DNA from: Petaurus breviceps papuanus | Lineage: Eukaryota; Chordata; Mammalia; Diprotodontia; Petauridae | NCBI GenBank assembly: GCA_028583685.1 | Contig: JAMXIF010000043.1 | Location: 10,858,076 to 10,922,075, forward strand | DNA: 64,000 nucleotides | Direction of reading: 5' to 3' | Part shown: positions 44,421 to 56,519 of the stretch, piece by piece | Layout: each line of letters starts with the position of its first letter | How positions within the stretch are numbered: position 1 is the first letter of the stretch | Made by a program: the position numbers and the translations under genes | Notes under the pieces: model-generated | Told to the model about the DNA's origin: nothing | Database searches by the model: none | What the model saw: only the letters and a program-made list of their open reading frames with translations

Positions 44421-45049
44421 TAAGAATATAATTTATGTGATTTTATCAGTGGAGTATTTTACAAAGCACCAGATAAATTGGAAGGCATAGACAATGCTTT
44501 CCTAATACAAATTACCAATTCTTGGAGGGGTGAGAAATAGCCATGATGTACAGCTTCAACTAATTAGGTACTTTCTAAAAAAACAATGCTGCTAAAATCA
44601 GTACCTCGGATAAACAGTTCTTTGCTTTTCTGGAAATTTCATTTATCAGGGGTTAGAGGAACCTGATGAGGAGAAATGCTCCTCTAGATTTAATTGTAAT
44701 GAAAAAGTAAGGTATGTATGTTCAGGTAAAAGTGGTGGGGACCTTGGGAGAAAGTCACCATGTATCCTTGATGTTTCTAATTGTGAATAAAGGTAATGCT
44801 GGCAAGTCAGAAAAAAGACTTTAGACTTTAAGAAAAGAAATTTCAAAGAATTCAGAGGAAAGAGAGGTATGATCCCATGGCCTACATCTCTAAAAGGACT
44901 CTGACTTAAGAGGAATAGCAGACTCTAGAAAATGTAATTATGTTTCTACAATTATGAATGATTCCAGTCAAAAAAAAAAGAAAGAAGGGAGACATCTAAA
45001 GAAGCCAATGTTTCTCTCTGATAAGCTGAGAGTTTAAAAGGACAAGTAT

Positions 45050-45330
45050 AAAAGATAGAAAGAACACACTACCAAGTTTGAATATTAAAGAGTGTCAAAA
45101 GACTGGAAGAATAGGATCAGAAAAGCTAAAGTATAGAATGAGCTGAGGCTTGCAAAAATTGCCAATGGCAACAAAAAGGCCTTTTTTATGCTATGTTCAG
45201 AGCAAGATGAACAAGGAAAGGATAAGCCTACTGCTTGAAGCAGATGGTTTAATGCTCACAGATGACAGAGAGAAAGCAACATTCTTTAACTTCTATTTGT
45301 TCCTACTGGTTCCCCTGAAGACTGTGATCT
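45050..45330 (+). mobile_element. L3/CR1 LINE fragment
   Basis: Translation across 45150-45290 reads SKMNKERISLLLEADGLMLT and DDREKATFFNFYL, which fits the CR1/L3 linker before the RT (family pattern K..GPLL..G.L.TD..EKAE.FN.FF). 45105-45145 matches 'gactggaagaataggatcagaaaagctaaa'. Short and diverged. Confidence 0.55.
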
Positions 45331-45429
45331 TCAAACTGGAAATGGTAAAACATACGTGGCTTTATATACTTTGGGGCAGCAGCCTTTATGATAGTTATTA
45401 TCTAACAGTAAAATTTTCATAGGGGAATG

Positions 45430-46980
45430 AGTGTGATGAAGAGAGTCTAAGAAAACACATAATATGGAGAAAGACTGAAAAAATTGAGAATGTTTGTCAA
45501 AGTCTCATGTCTGACTGTAACAGGACTGTCTGTGGCTTCCTTTCCCGTTAAACCAATAGACACTGCAGCAATAGCCTTCAACTGGTAGTCAGCTGAATGA
45601 GAAAAAAGCAGAAATATAATCTTCAACTGTCCCTCTTATAAATGACCTATGTTTGGATTTGATGATTTAGACATGGGTCACACAAATGACTTAGGATGTG
45701 GAATGTAAATGCTATTCATGCTCCAGAATTCTTTTCTCAGAGGACTAGAGGCTACATATTAACACATACAGTCAAGAGAGTTTCAAACTTCCAATACCTC
45801 AAACCATGATGCTCCCTTGTCCTTCATTTGTCTCTTGTTCCTATACTTTCCTTCACACATTCCCATTCCTTATGACTTTCTGAATATATGTAAACAATTC
45901 AAAGCCAGCGGGCCCATAGGAACTATAGAAGGACAACCTGTCAGCAAACAGGGAGCAAAATGACTATTTATACAGCATTGATTTGGAATAGAGACCTTGG
46001 TACACTATGGGCGGGGTTGCCATCTCAGCCTACATAATTTCAAACACCTTTCATATTGGTCAGAAACAATCACTATGAGTGTTAATGCCTTATTCTTTTA
46101 TTTCTATCATTTCCTCCTTGAGTCTGACGTGGAGGTTGATGATTAATGAAGATTTGGGGCAGCTGCTAGGTAATTATTCTTTTCCTTTGCGTGGGCCTGT
46201 TTGCTTGAAATTGGTCAAATGGCAAGACTGTGTGCTTCAGCATCCGTCAATAAACTGTTAAGAAATCATAGCATCTCCTCAGTTAAATAAGGACCTGGGT
46301 ATATGACATTTCAATTGATTTTATACTTCAGCCACGTATGTTCCTATGTCAGTATATACTAAAAATATACAGCTGCTAGATTAGGACCAATCATACTAAA
46401 TTATTTGTAATTTGCACTACTAAATTCTTGTGTATAATTAATACACTTGGGTCCAATGCACTTCTTCACTTACATACTTATCATATTTTTATCCAAGTTT
46501 CATTGTCATGAACATTTTCCCACATTTCTAACTATATTGACATGATTATGATATCAGTAAATAGAAAATGAAAAAAAGTCAACAACCTTGTCTCTCTGTT
46601 TCTGTCTGTCTGTCTCCCTCTGTATGTCTATATATCTCTGTCTGTCTCTCCTTTTCTAGATGATAATAAATAAAGCTATTTCAATGGAATAGAGAATTCT
46701 CAGTGTGAAAATTTACTGATGCAGAACAATACCTCACCTGAAAATCAGAGCCCTTTCAAGTTGCCTGAATCATGGAGATGGTAAGTGACTTGCCCCTGGG
46801 CATGGTAATATGTGTTAGATGCAGGACTTGGACGAATGTGGGTACAAGGTAATTTCTCTCTCTACTAGTTCATCTTGCTAGCTGTATGCTAATATTTAAA
46901 AATGACTATATAACAAACAATGTTTTATAGTTATATATGAATATACAATATTAATATAATTATATCTAAATATATCATAA
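45430..46980. other. Mostly unique DNA
   Basis: No gene. A MIR in minus orientation lies at about 46770-46880 ('atggtaagtgacttgcccctgggca'). The stretch 46060-46270 is repeat-free, with TAATTA and CpG sites. Confidence 0.45.
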
Positions 46981-46989
46981 TGTAGTGAA

Positions 46990-47475
46990 TAAAGAGACAG
47001 CCTTGAAGCCAAGGAGCCTGGTTCAAGTCCTGAATCTGATACATACTGGATATGTGACCTTGGGCAAGTCTCAGCCCCTCAGTTCTCTAAGCAAATCTCT
47101 AACCCTATGTTTCAAATAAGGCTCCTACCTGTATTGGTAGAGGATTATGTGGCTGTGGTTTGTCCTTCATTCTTGAAGAGGACCATGACATCAGGGAGAT
47201 GGTGAAATGATTTGCAATAGAATTGGATTTGAAGGAGGGAGGGCTGTGCAAAGTCACCAACCTCACTTTCTCCCGCAGAGCCATCTGGCCCAGTGGCCAG
47301 ATATAAATCAGGATAACTAGAAATGGCCCAGGATGCAGTGAGAGACCCTGGTCTTTTTAAGATAAGGTCTTTTCAGGTTCTCACTTTGCGTAAGGCAATG
47401 CCCATTCAGGGAATAGACCTCTTTAAGAAGTGAGTCAAGGGATGTCCCCGTTAAATAAAAAAAAATCAAACTGGG
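46990..47475 (+). repeat. SINE plus marsupial 300-bp repeat
   Basis: 46990-47110: a tRNA-derived SINE (GCCTTGAAGCCAAGGAGCCT, 'tatgtgaccttgggcaagtc'). 47150-47470: a repeat with TGTCCTTCATTCTTGAAGAG, GAGCCATCTGGCCCAGTGGC, 'tttaagaagtgagtcaaggg', seen again at 52395-52665 (plus) and 49540-49840 (minus). No coding potential. Confidence 0.7.
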
Positions 47476-47879
47476 GGGGGGGGTATCCTCCCCTGGGAAG
47501 ATCCCCTACCAATGAAAGCATAGAGGTGGAGTTTGGTAATAGAGTGGTAGCTATAGTATCATGAAGGTCTTGGTTCAAGTCCTATATATGACATGTCAGA
47601 ATTGTGCAATCACAACCTCCACAATGTCAAACCACTTATATGTCAGTCTGTTTTAAACTGCAACTAACATAATGCCCAAGGCAACTCACAAATACTAGTG
47701 GAGGTTGCCAAGCTTATTAGTCTACTGCCCCCTTTAAAAATAATTACTCAGCTCACCCTGGACATCTACTTTCTTTAAGCCTTTATTTTTTTGGAAATCT
47801 ATATCATTACAAACTACTACCCCCCGCTCATTTCAGTGCCACCCAGGGGGTGGCATCACCCACTTTGGGAACCTATGTT

Positions 47880-48090
47880 AGAATGACCTGGGTAATATGG
47901 AAAGGATATTGGATTCATAGCAAGAGAAACTCAACTTGATTTATGCCTTTGCATATTACTTCCTATATGACCCTGGACAAGTCATTCAAACTGAATAGGC
48001 CATATTTTCCTCATCTTAAAATAAGCAGGTTGAACTAGAAGAAAACCTCTAAGGTGCCTTATGTCTCTAAGTCTATGTAGTATGGTCATT
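47880..48090 (+). repeat. MIR
   Basis: GGAAAGGATATTGGATTCAT, 'tatatgaccctggacaagtc', 'cttaaaataagcaggttgaa' and 3' end 'aaggtgccttatgtctctaa'. Confidence 0.75.
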
Positions 48091-48099
48091 ATTCTCAAT

Positions 48100-49030
48100 T
48101 ACAGGTGAGTTTTCATCCTATATCAATGGAAGGTATTTCTATAGCAAATTTTTCCTCTATCAGTGAAATCATTAGCATGTTCTCATAAACAAATCTATGT
48201 TTAATACATATGTACATAGTATATATGTATCACATAAGCATATGAATGTATAGTGCATACATATATATATGCAGATATATACATATTCATGCAAGCATGG
48301 GTGTGCATGTGTATATGATGTCCCCAAAGCTTTGAATACATTTTGACTATATTATAGCTTAAACCTTCACTAAGATTTTTGGAGTGCCTTATATATACCT
48401 ACACAGAAAAATTAACATAAGACTATATATATTATTTATCCCTCTTTTATATACCTAAATCTTGTCAAAATTCTTTGAAATGTGGAACTAGTTGATGGCA
48501 AGGGAAAACTTACAAAAGCATGGCAAGTATGTGAATGAAAAAGTTCATTGGATCAAATGGTATTAATTTATATATTAACATTTATGTATAATTTTATGTA
48601 TGAATTTATAGAAGTACATGACTATATGTTTACATGAATACATATATAATATGCATACACATATATAATACAAAAGCATTTTCTATGTATGTACATATAT
48701 ATATATATTAAAGAGTAACTGCCATATTTCTCATTGAATGCTGCTGACTTACAATTCTCTTTCATTCTCTTTTTCCCAAGTACTTTCTAAAAGCTGTAGC
48801 CCAGTTGTCTGCAAACACTTTTACATCTTCTGTATTCTTAATTTTTTTCCACAGCCAACCATATAACCTATAAGTAGTGAACTACATACATTCACAGCCT
48901 CTAACATATTATCATCCCATCCCCTCCTTTAATGCTTGAAATTTGGATCTCAGTTCTCTTACTCTACCACAAAAGTCTTCAAAGACTGCTTCTTACACTT
49001 TATTCCTCTCCATACATGCTATAGTAAACC
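48100..49030. other. AT-rich DNA with TA/CA microsatellites
   Basis: No gene. TATA/CATA-rich stretches lie at 48205-48320 and 48560-48710. Confidence 0.55.
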
Positions 49031-49039
49031 TATAGATGC

Positions 49040-50155
49040 TGAATTTTTTTTTCTTGAACCTGACACTCTATTTCCTGACTCTCTACTTTTGTACTTTCTA
49101 TACACCGTCCCCAGAATATACTGCCTTTTCACATCCATTTACTGGTTTCCCAGGCTTCCTTCAAGAAAAAATTCATCATACCTTCTGCAGGAAGTATTTG
49201 CTTGTCACATCCCTAAGCCTATACTCTGTATTCCTTTCCTTTGTGATTGCCTTCCTTTTCCTTCCTTAATTCTTTCCTTCTTTCTTTCCTTCCTTCTCTC
49301 TCAAGAAAGGATATAATACCCTTACTTGCAGGTGCTCTGCCCAAAAGAAATACAAATTTTAATTTCTGAATTTTTTTTGTTGTTGTTTTTATTTTTCCTC
49401 TCAGCCTTAACTCCAATTCTCTCTGGTCCCAGACCAAGCCCTGCCTGGTCACTTGGTTGGCTTGGAATGAATTGTTTCTGTTTTGGCCAGAAACCCTGAG
49501 TCAGGGTCTTCTCCTCCCAGATCTATTTTTTTAAGAGGCCTTATTTGAATCATTTTTATTAAGCCTTAATCACCGAATGGGCACTGTTTCAGTCAAACTG
49601 AGATCTATTAAAGACCTTAGCTTGAAAAAGGCAAGGTACCCCACTGCATTCTGGGCCATCTCCAGTTGTTCTGATCTATATCTGGCCACTGGACCCAGAT
49701 GGCTCTGGAGGAGAAAGTTAGACTGGTGACTTTGCAATTAAATCCAATTCATTTACATATCATGGTATCACCTCCCTGATGCCATGGTCCTCTTTGAGAA
49801 TGAAGGACAAGCAGCAACCTTCTATCTACTCTGTATATATCGTGTATATATGTACAAAGCTTTTTGGGGCAGCTAGGTGGCTCAGTGAATAGTCTGCTGG
49901 ACCTGAAGTCAGGAAGAGATGAGTTCAAATTAGACCTCAGACACTTACTATTTGAGTAAGTTTGGGTTTGCCTTAATCCACTGGAGAAGGAAATAGCAAA
50001 TGACTCCAGTATCTTTGCCTAGAAAACCCCATAGACAGTGTGGTCCATGGAGTTGCAAAGATTCAGACAGAACTCAATAGCAAAAACATAGTTCTTTACA
50101 TGTTGTCTTCCCCTTCAGAATGTGAGTTCCTTAAGGGTAGAGCAACCCTTTATTT
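49040..50155 (-). repeat. L2-like 3' end split by two later repeats
   Basis: Antisense L2-type blocks occur in order at 49140-49250 (CCAGGCTTCCTTCAAGAAAA, 'ccttctgcaggaagtatttg'), 49815-49860 (CTCTGTATATATCGTGTATA) and 50094-50150 ('atgttgtcttccccttcagaatgtgagttcc'). Between them are the minus-strand 300-bp marsupial repeat (49540-49840) and a SINE (49866-50092). The open frame of 126 codons at 48936-49316 is incidental. Confidence 0.5.
49866..50092 (+). mobile_element. Marsupial SINE with RTE/BovB-like tail
   Basis: Head GGGGCAGCTAGGTGGCTCAG, box B-like GAGTTCAAATTAGACCTC, then a tail ACTGGAGAAGGAAATAGCAA, 'ttgcctagaaaaccccatag', 'gagttgcaaagattcagacagaactcaa'. The tail is shared with RTE-class LINEs, which implies mobilisation by RTE rather than L1. 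Confidence 0.85.
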
Positions 50156-50244
50156 ATTTATTCATTTGTTTGTTTGTTTTTAATGTGTCTTCTTTTCTTA
50201 ATACTAAAATGACTGACATAGGTACCTTAAGTCATATGTATACA

Positions 50245-50440
50245 TGTATTTGCACCCGTTTGGGGTTTTCTTGGCAAAGATACTGGAGTGGTTTGCCATT
50301 TCCTTCTCCAGCTCATTATAAAGATGAGGAAATGAGAAAAACAAGGCTAAGTACCTTGTGCAGGGTCACACAGCTAGCAAATGTCTGAATCCAATTTTGA
50401 TCTCACTAAGATGAATCTTTCTGGCTTGACTCCAGGACTA
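50245..50440 (-). mobile_element. Marsupial SINE with RTE/BovB-like tail, reverse copy
   Basis: Read antisense: TTTGGGGTTTTCTTGGCAAA, 'ctggagtggtttgccatttcctt', then 'gggtcacacagctagcaaatg' and 'ctggcttgactccagg'. Same family as 49866-50092, opposite orientation, 150 bases away. Confidence 0.85.
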
Positions 50441-50649
50441 GGACTCTATTCATTTCCCCAATAGCTGTGCATACCCATATATACATGCATATATACAAAT
50501 CTAAACAAAGGCAAACACATGTGCATGCACACATGCATACATATGCATAAAATAATTTTATCTCTCTTTCTCCAGCATCTAAGAACAATACTTTGTTTAT
50601 AGATGGTTTAGTATTTGCTGAATTCAACTCCTCAGTGTGTATCCATAGA

Positions 50650-52380
50650 GAAGCTAATCATCTTGTATTCTTTTAACCATCTAGAAGACTCTAACCTGAA
50701 CAACTCTCTTGAAATTGTTCTAGAGAGCTGTTTAAAAGGAACTTTTGTGCACTTTTTACCCTGAGACTCTGAAACCATTTCTATGAATAAGGCTTAATCT
50801 AAACCCTTTTAAAAACGAAGTTCTTTGTTTTCATGCATATATACCCACAAACACATATTTTGTTTTCTTAGTTTTTTTAAGAAAGAATTTAAATAACTAG
50901 GTATTTTGAAAGCAACTACTTGCCAGATGCTTGACTGAATTCCTTGTTTACAAAATAGCTGATTATTTGACTAAAATCAACCACATGGAGTTGTTGTTCT
51001 CTGCAAACTGGTTGTCTGTCCAAACATTAGTCCTAGAAGATAAAAGAAATTGCCTCACATAGAAGAAAAGGCAAAGGGTATAATGAAAACCTATGCAACC
51101 AGTGTACCATGTAACTCTTATGTTGATGTGTGCCATGAATCTTATTATTATTCAGCTAATTAAGAATTCTATTGCTGGCAAAATCCCAAAACACTGGCAG
51201 ATTGAGAAAAGAAGTCAACTCTAAATAAGGCTTCAATGCAAACAAACAAAAAAAGAAAAAAACAAACTAGAAATGCTAAGGCCTATTGGAACATCTAATC
51301 CAGGCCTCACCAGGGTTGGACTATCTCTCTTTGACCTTTTCCCTAGATTTTTTCTGTAAGTCTGCCCCAGTGGATAAATCTTGAATTTGTAGCCCCTAGA
51401 GTGTCAGCCTGGAAGCTGGGCTTCTAAAGTAAATAAAACCTGGAGTCATTTTTCCTCTGCTAATTCAACTTATTACATGAATACTTAGTAGTATATTCTA
51501 CACTCAGACCTATACTATGTTCAAAAGAAGAGTTTAAGTCTGACACCCCTGGACATTAGGCCTTAGAATTCTGATCAGGAGAAATATAGATATTTTGAAC
51601 ATTTGGTTGAGAAAAAATATATAGACATTTCACATATGAGAAGTATGGAGGGTTTTGCAGGCTAAAATAACTAATAATGATTTCGTGTGGGATATACAAA
51701 TTGAACTGGGTCTTAATAGATTAGGATTAATTTCAAATAGAAGATAGGAGGGTCATTACAAGTGTGGTGGGGAAAGTGAGAAAATATTTACATTTAGGGC
51801 CTCATGGAAAAGGTAAGTCTTGTGTGAATAGAGACATGACGTTTAAAATAAGAGATATACCCCGATATTCATTAACATGTAGGCAGCACTTCTAGATAAC
51901 TGCTTGTTTTCTTGGCATAGTTTTATATGAAAGGTGAATAGGATTAAGCTGGATGGGAACATTTGCCAGCACCACACCTACATGAAAGTACATTAAAATG
52001 TATTTTTGTAACAATACTGATGTGTAGCATACCTGCTGTCATATACCTGGTAGAACACATAATAACCTGTGGTAACCAGTTCTCATTATCTTGCTTCCTT
52101 CTTTAGCAGAGGTTACTTTCTTGAGACATGTTCAAAGATGGAGTATCATTAATAGATCTATGCTATAGTGTGTGGAGGTGAAATCCAAGAAAGCTTGCAT
52201 AAGTTGCAACTTTGCTTGACCCAATAATCTAAATATATCTTACAAGTTACTCAACTTTAAGATTCTTGAATGACAGACATATCATATTCTTATGTAATCC
52301 AGAACACCTATCACAGTTGGTTGTATAGCATAGGGACTCAATAATTTGTTAGATAAATGAATTATTGAATAGGTGAATAT
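50650..52380. other. Unique DNA, no gene recognised
   Basis: No long ORF or clear element. 52300-52370 resembles an old L2/MIR tail ('gggactcaataatttgttag'). Confidence 0.45.
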
Positions 52381-52394
52381 GTTTGTCCTTAGAT

Positions 52395-52665
52395 GACATT
52401 GTAGTTGACTTTGATTTGAGTAAGGGAGGCTGTGAAAGGTCACCAGCCTCACTTTCTCCTCCAGAGCCATCTGGATCCAGTAGCCAGATATTCATCAGGA
52501 TGACTGGAGATGACCCAGGATGCAATGGGAAACCCTGGATTGTAGACTAAGCCTTTTTCAAGTACTCACTTAGATTGAAGTAATGTCCATTCAGTGAATA
52601 GGCCTCTTTAAGAAGTGAGTCAAGATATGGTCCCTTCAACCAGGAAAAAAAAAGATGGAAAAAAA
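52395..52665 (+). repeat. Marsupial 300-bp repeat, second plus copy
   Basis: GGTCACCAGCCTCACTTTCT, GAGCCATCTGGATCCAGTAG, CCTCTTTAAGAAGTGAGTCA, parallel to 47220-47450. Confidence 0.75.
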
Positions 52666-52699
52666 TCAAGTTGAGAGGGGAAGACCCTCAGGCTTGCTG

Positions 52700-54234
52700 T
52701 TCCAAAGAGAAATAGTTATCATTGACATTCACTCTAAGGCAGGAAGGCCCAAAATACAACCATTAAGTGGTGCTTGGGCAGGGACCTATTAGGTGAATGA
52801 ATAAACAAATGTTTGAATGAATGCTTTGAAGATGTGAAGAGAGATGACTTCTGGACACATTTATAGATAGCATTATTTTAAAGGGAGTATTTGGGAGATG
52901 TAAATATATTTGTTGTTGCCAACTTTTAATTTGGTAGAGAATTTTAGAAGCTGGTGGCATCCAATTTAGTGACAGAGTGGAATTTATAGACCCTGGGAAC
53001 TAATTTTCTTCTTTGTTTATGCTTTTTTTCTGAGTTTCTGTATTGTTTTGTGTTCATGTGAAATGAAGAAAAGAGAAAAAATGAAGGAAGAGAAGGAAAG
53101 AGGAAGGGGGAAGAAAGGAAGGAAGAAAGAAAGAAAAAGAGAAAAGAAAAGGTTAGTTAGGAGGAATGAAAGCATTTCAGGGCTCCCCTCTCCCCTAACA
53201 AAAAAAATCTATTTGTTTCCTTCATTTACCCTTTTTTTTTTTTTTTTTAGTTTGAGTTCGGCACTTATGTGGAAGGGATCATTTTACCTTCTCACATTTA
53301 TTTTGAGGTCCATAAGCTGCAAAGTGCCTAAAGAAATTCTCAGCAAGTCCTCATTTATTTTAAGGGCAATTTTATTCAATTTTTCCCACAGCATAAGAGT
53401 CTATGACATCTTTTAAGATACAGATTAGATGAAACTACCCACAACAGGTATTGAGAAAGATTGAGCACCTATTTTTGATACCTTACAACATTGGTAAGTG
53501 TTAAATATTTACCAGTCTTAATCCTAAAGGGAAAATCTTTCAGCTGCCCCAAACATTACCTCCTACAATTGCCCTTGCTTACCTCCTGAGAAGATAACAC
53601 AAATTCAATAGATTTCAAGAGTGTCTGAGCTAAAAGCACAGAACAACTCAATTTTTTTTCTTTACATATGTCTCTGAGTTAATCATTTTGGTGTAAACTC
53701 ACTCTTTCTAATGATTCAGACAATGATTTTCTAAGGCATTTGAGGTTGATTTCCAGATTGAATTCAAAGAATAATTTATGTAATCTCAGTCTTATGTAGG
53801 GTACACAATCAGTTAGGGAAAAGCATAGTTGAGGAAGCAAAGACACATACTCCAAAAACACTCAGGAAGGCAGTCACTGATGGGAGGAAAGAGCAGCACC
53901 TGGAGCAGGAGAAAAGAGGGCAGGCTATAGATTCAGGAGAGAACAAATCCTGGTATTCAGAATGGAGGTGCAGAGAGGAGGTGACCTTGGAAGCTCACCT
54001 GAGCAGTACATGAAATAAAAAAACACAAACATTTCCTTCAGGAAAGAGCTTTGTGAGCACTTCACCAAAGATGGAGAGAGCGATTGTCAAGGCCCTGCAA
54101 ATTCTAGAGGTATGAGTTGTCCTAGTTACTTGTATTCTCTACATCTATGCCTCACTAACATTTTATTCTAAGTTTATGTCCACTCTTCTCACAGACACTA
54201 TAGCCTTAATAAATTCTAGTTGACTTGTTAATAT

Positions 54235-54277
<43 letters not shown>

Positions 54278-54640
54278 TTTTAAAGAGTTAAACTTTGAGA
54301 TGAAGGATTGACCTACCTAATATCCATACTTTTACCAATATTCCCAAAAGGGAATATTGATCATTGTCCAAATATTGTCCTGGATCATTTTTTCAAATAT
54401 ACCTTCTCCAAGCTATTGTGATTAAAATTATAAAATTCTTCACTTGAAAAACATGTTAAAAATTGAGATCTTTCTTTTTTTAATAGAACCATGAATAAGA
54501 CTCATCTATATTTTCAATTAGTATTCATTGAGCACCTATTTTAGAGGGATATGAAAATGAATACAACAGAGTACCTGACTTTAAGTTTTTTTGCCATATA
54601 ATACAGGAGCTGATAACTTTAGTATAATAATCTATGTCAT
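52700..54640. other. Unique DNA with simple repeats
   Basis: A purine-rich GAAA/GGAA tract at 53065-53155 and a T run at 53231-53250; the 122-codon ORF across them is low-complexity. A (CA)n repeat of about 17 units lies at 54238-54272. No gene recognised. Confidence 0.55.
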
Positions 54641-56270
54641 AACATGAGTCATAATCCAAGTGGCATGTTGTAAGAGAAGGGAGCTCTTCTTCAGAGGAGA
54701 CTTCTCCTGGATAGCCTATTGAGAAAGGCTTCATAGACTTTGAACAGGTTCTTCAAGAATACTTAGAATTTCATCAGATAATTCTGGAGTTTGGGAAAGA
54801 CAAGTCTGGTTGGAACAACTGGGATAAGCAAAATTGTGGAGAATCTAAGAGGGAAGCAGGAGTGGAAAGGGTATACTTGGTGAATTTTAAATACTCTCAC
54901 TTGACTAGGATAGAGGGTATACAGAAAATATCAGTGGCAAACAAAGCTGTTGTGGTAGCTGAAATACCTACCAGTGTCCTCTGCCAAATATGATATAATA
55001 GATATTTCCTTAAAAGTAACTGAAGCTATCCTTGGGACTTAAATGTCTCAGTGGACTAAAGGCTTGAGGTTTGAATATAGTTTCCAAGTTTCCTGAGAAC
55101 AAATAAGTTAGGGCACAACAAGCTGCAGCTAATCTCTTGCACTTAACCAGTAGACCACTGTGAGCAGCACAGAGACAAGGAAGTTGTACTCTACTGAGTG
55201 CACTAACTGAATAGCCTCTCTTTGCTCCTAATGTCCCCTAGTTTTGATGAAGTAAGTCTCATTTTTAAAACTGTCTAACCACCCTTGAGTGTCTTCTTTT
55301 GAGTATCATTGTGACATAATTTGAACGTGAGGTAACATCCTAGTTAGTATCAAGCTTGGTTTACTTAAAAGAGTCATTGAAAATTTCTGAGTAGAGGGAA
55401 AAACAAAAACACCCTTGATCAAAGCTGTATTTTAGAAGCCTGATAGTAGTGATGTATTGGATATATTGGAAAGTGAACTGAAGGTAGAAGGGAATGGAGA
55501 TAGAGTTATCAGTTTGGAAAGTATTCTAATATTCAGAGCTTGGGAAAACCTGAAATGGATTGGTAGCAATGAGAAAAAAAGAGAAAAAAATGGATGTTTC
55601 AGATACTGTGAATGAAGGTATAACAGCACTTGGTAAGAAATTGTCCTTGAGGGCTTTTGGAAGTAGAAAGGCACAGGGTGACACAGGCTTGGATCTTGAG
55701 CAACTATAAACATCAGGGAGTTATGCAAATTAGGGAAAATGGTGAAAGAATTGAGGAGTTTCATTTGGACATATTGAATTTGAGGTAGATAGAGATAAGC
55801 AAGCTATTAGATACCAAGACTTGAAACTGAGGGGAGAGCTTAAGAATAAAGGCATGACAATGAGAGTCATGCACCTAGAAGTGATATATGAAGCCATGAA
55901 AGCAAATGAGAAAATGAATACTATATCAATTAAGAATAGAAGAGGATAGGGTCATAAATGTTTTGTGCCATCAAGATTTAGATATTTGTAGGAGAAAGAG
56001 GGGAAATGAAATGACAGAGAAAGAGAAGATTCTATCAGAGAAGGAAGGTAGATCTCTACTGCATTATGATATGCACCAAAAAAGGAAGTTTTCTTAGAGA
56101 AGCATGTTCAATTGTATCAATGTTTCATCTGGAGTGATGGTAGATGAGGATGGAGAATTAGCCTTTAGGCTTAGAAATTACTCACTTCAGGAGAATTTTG
56201 AGGAAGAAGGTCAATTTGTTAGATCCTGAGAAAGTAGAGGATATGTTGGGTTGAATGGACCATAACACTG
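54640..56270 (+). repeat. Ancient mammalian repeat, long diverged copy
   Basis: The later part of the same old family as 40226-41340: blocks such as 'ttcatttggacatattgaatttgaggt' (55760), 'gagagtcatgcacctagaag' (55860), GAAGCCATGAAAGCAAATGA (55890) fit its usual order. No open frame. I do not assign a family name. Confidence 0.45.
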
Positions 56271-56369
56271 AATGTGGAACACAGTTGTTTTAAGATGTAA
56301 GAAAGGAAAAGAATTGAAAATAATAGGAAAATGGGAGCATAGAAGTAAAACTGAAAAGGTTACCAGAGA

Positions 56370-56510
56370 CCTCAATCCAATTCTTTAAATTTGCAGATGA
56401 TGAAACTAGGATTAAAAGGAATATAATGCCTTTTCCAAGGTCACAAGTTATTAATTTGAAACCAGATCCTTTGACTCCTGTGTCTTTTCCAGTGTACCAC
56501 AATGATTGAA
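56370..56510 (-). repeat. MIR, minus orientation
   Basis: Antisense MIR: GCAGATGATGAAACTAGGAT, 'ttttccaaggtcacaagtta', 'ctttgactcctgtgtctttt'. Confidence 0.75.
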
Positions 56511-56519
56511 GGATTTTCT

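Noticed and set aside
48936-49316. A 126-codon plus-strand frame rich in F, L and S
   Set aside because: It overlaps antisense L2-like sequence and a pyrimidine-rich tract; composition alone explains the frame.
53048-53416. A 122-codon plus-strand frame
   Set aside because: The first half is a GAAA/GGAA tract and the middle a poly-T run; no sign of a real protein.
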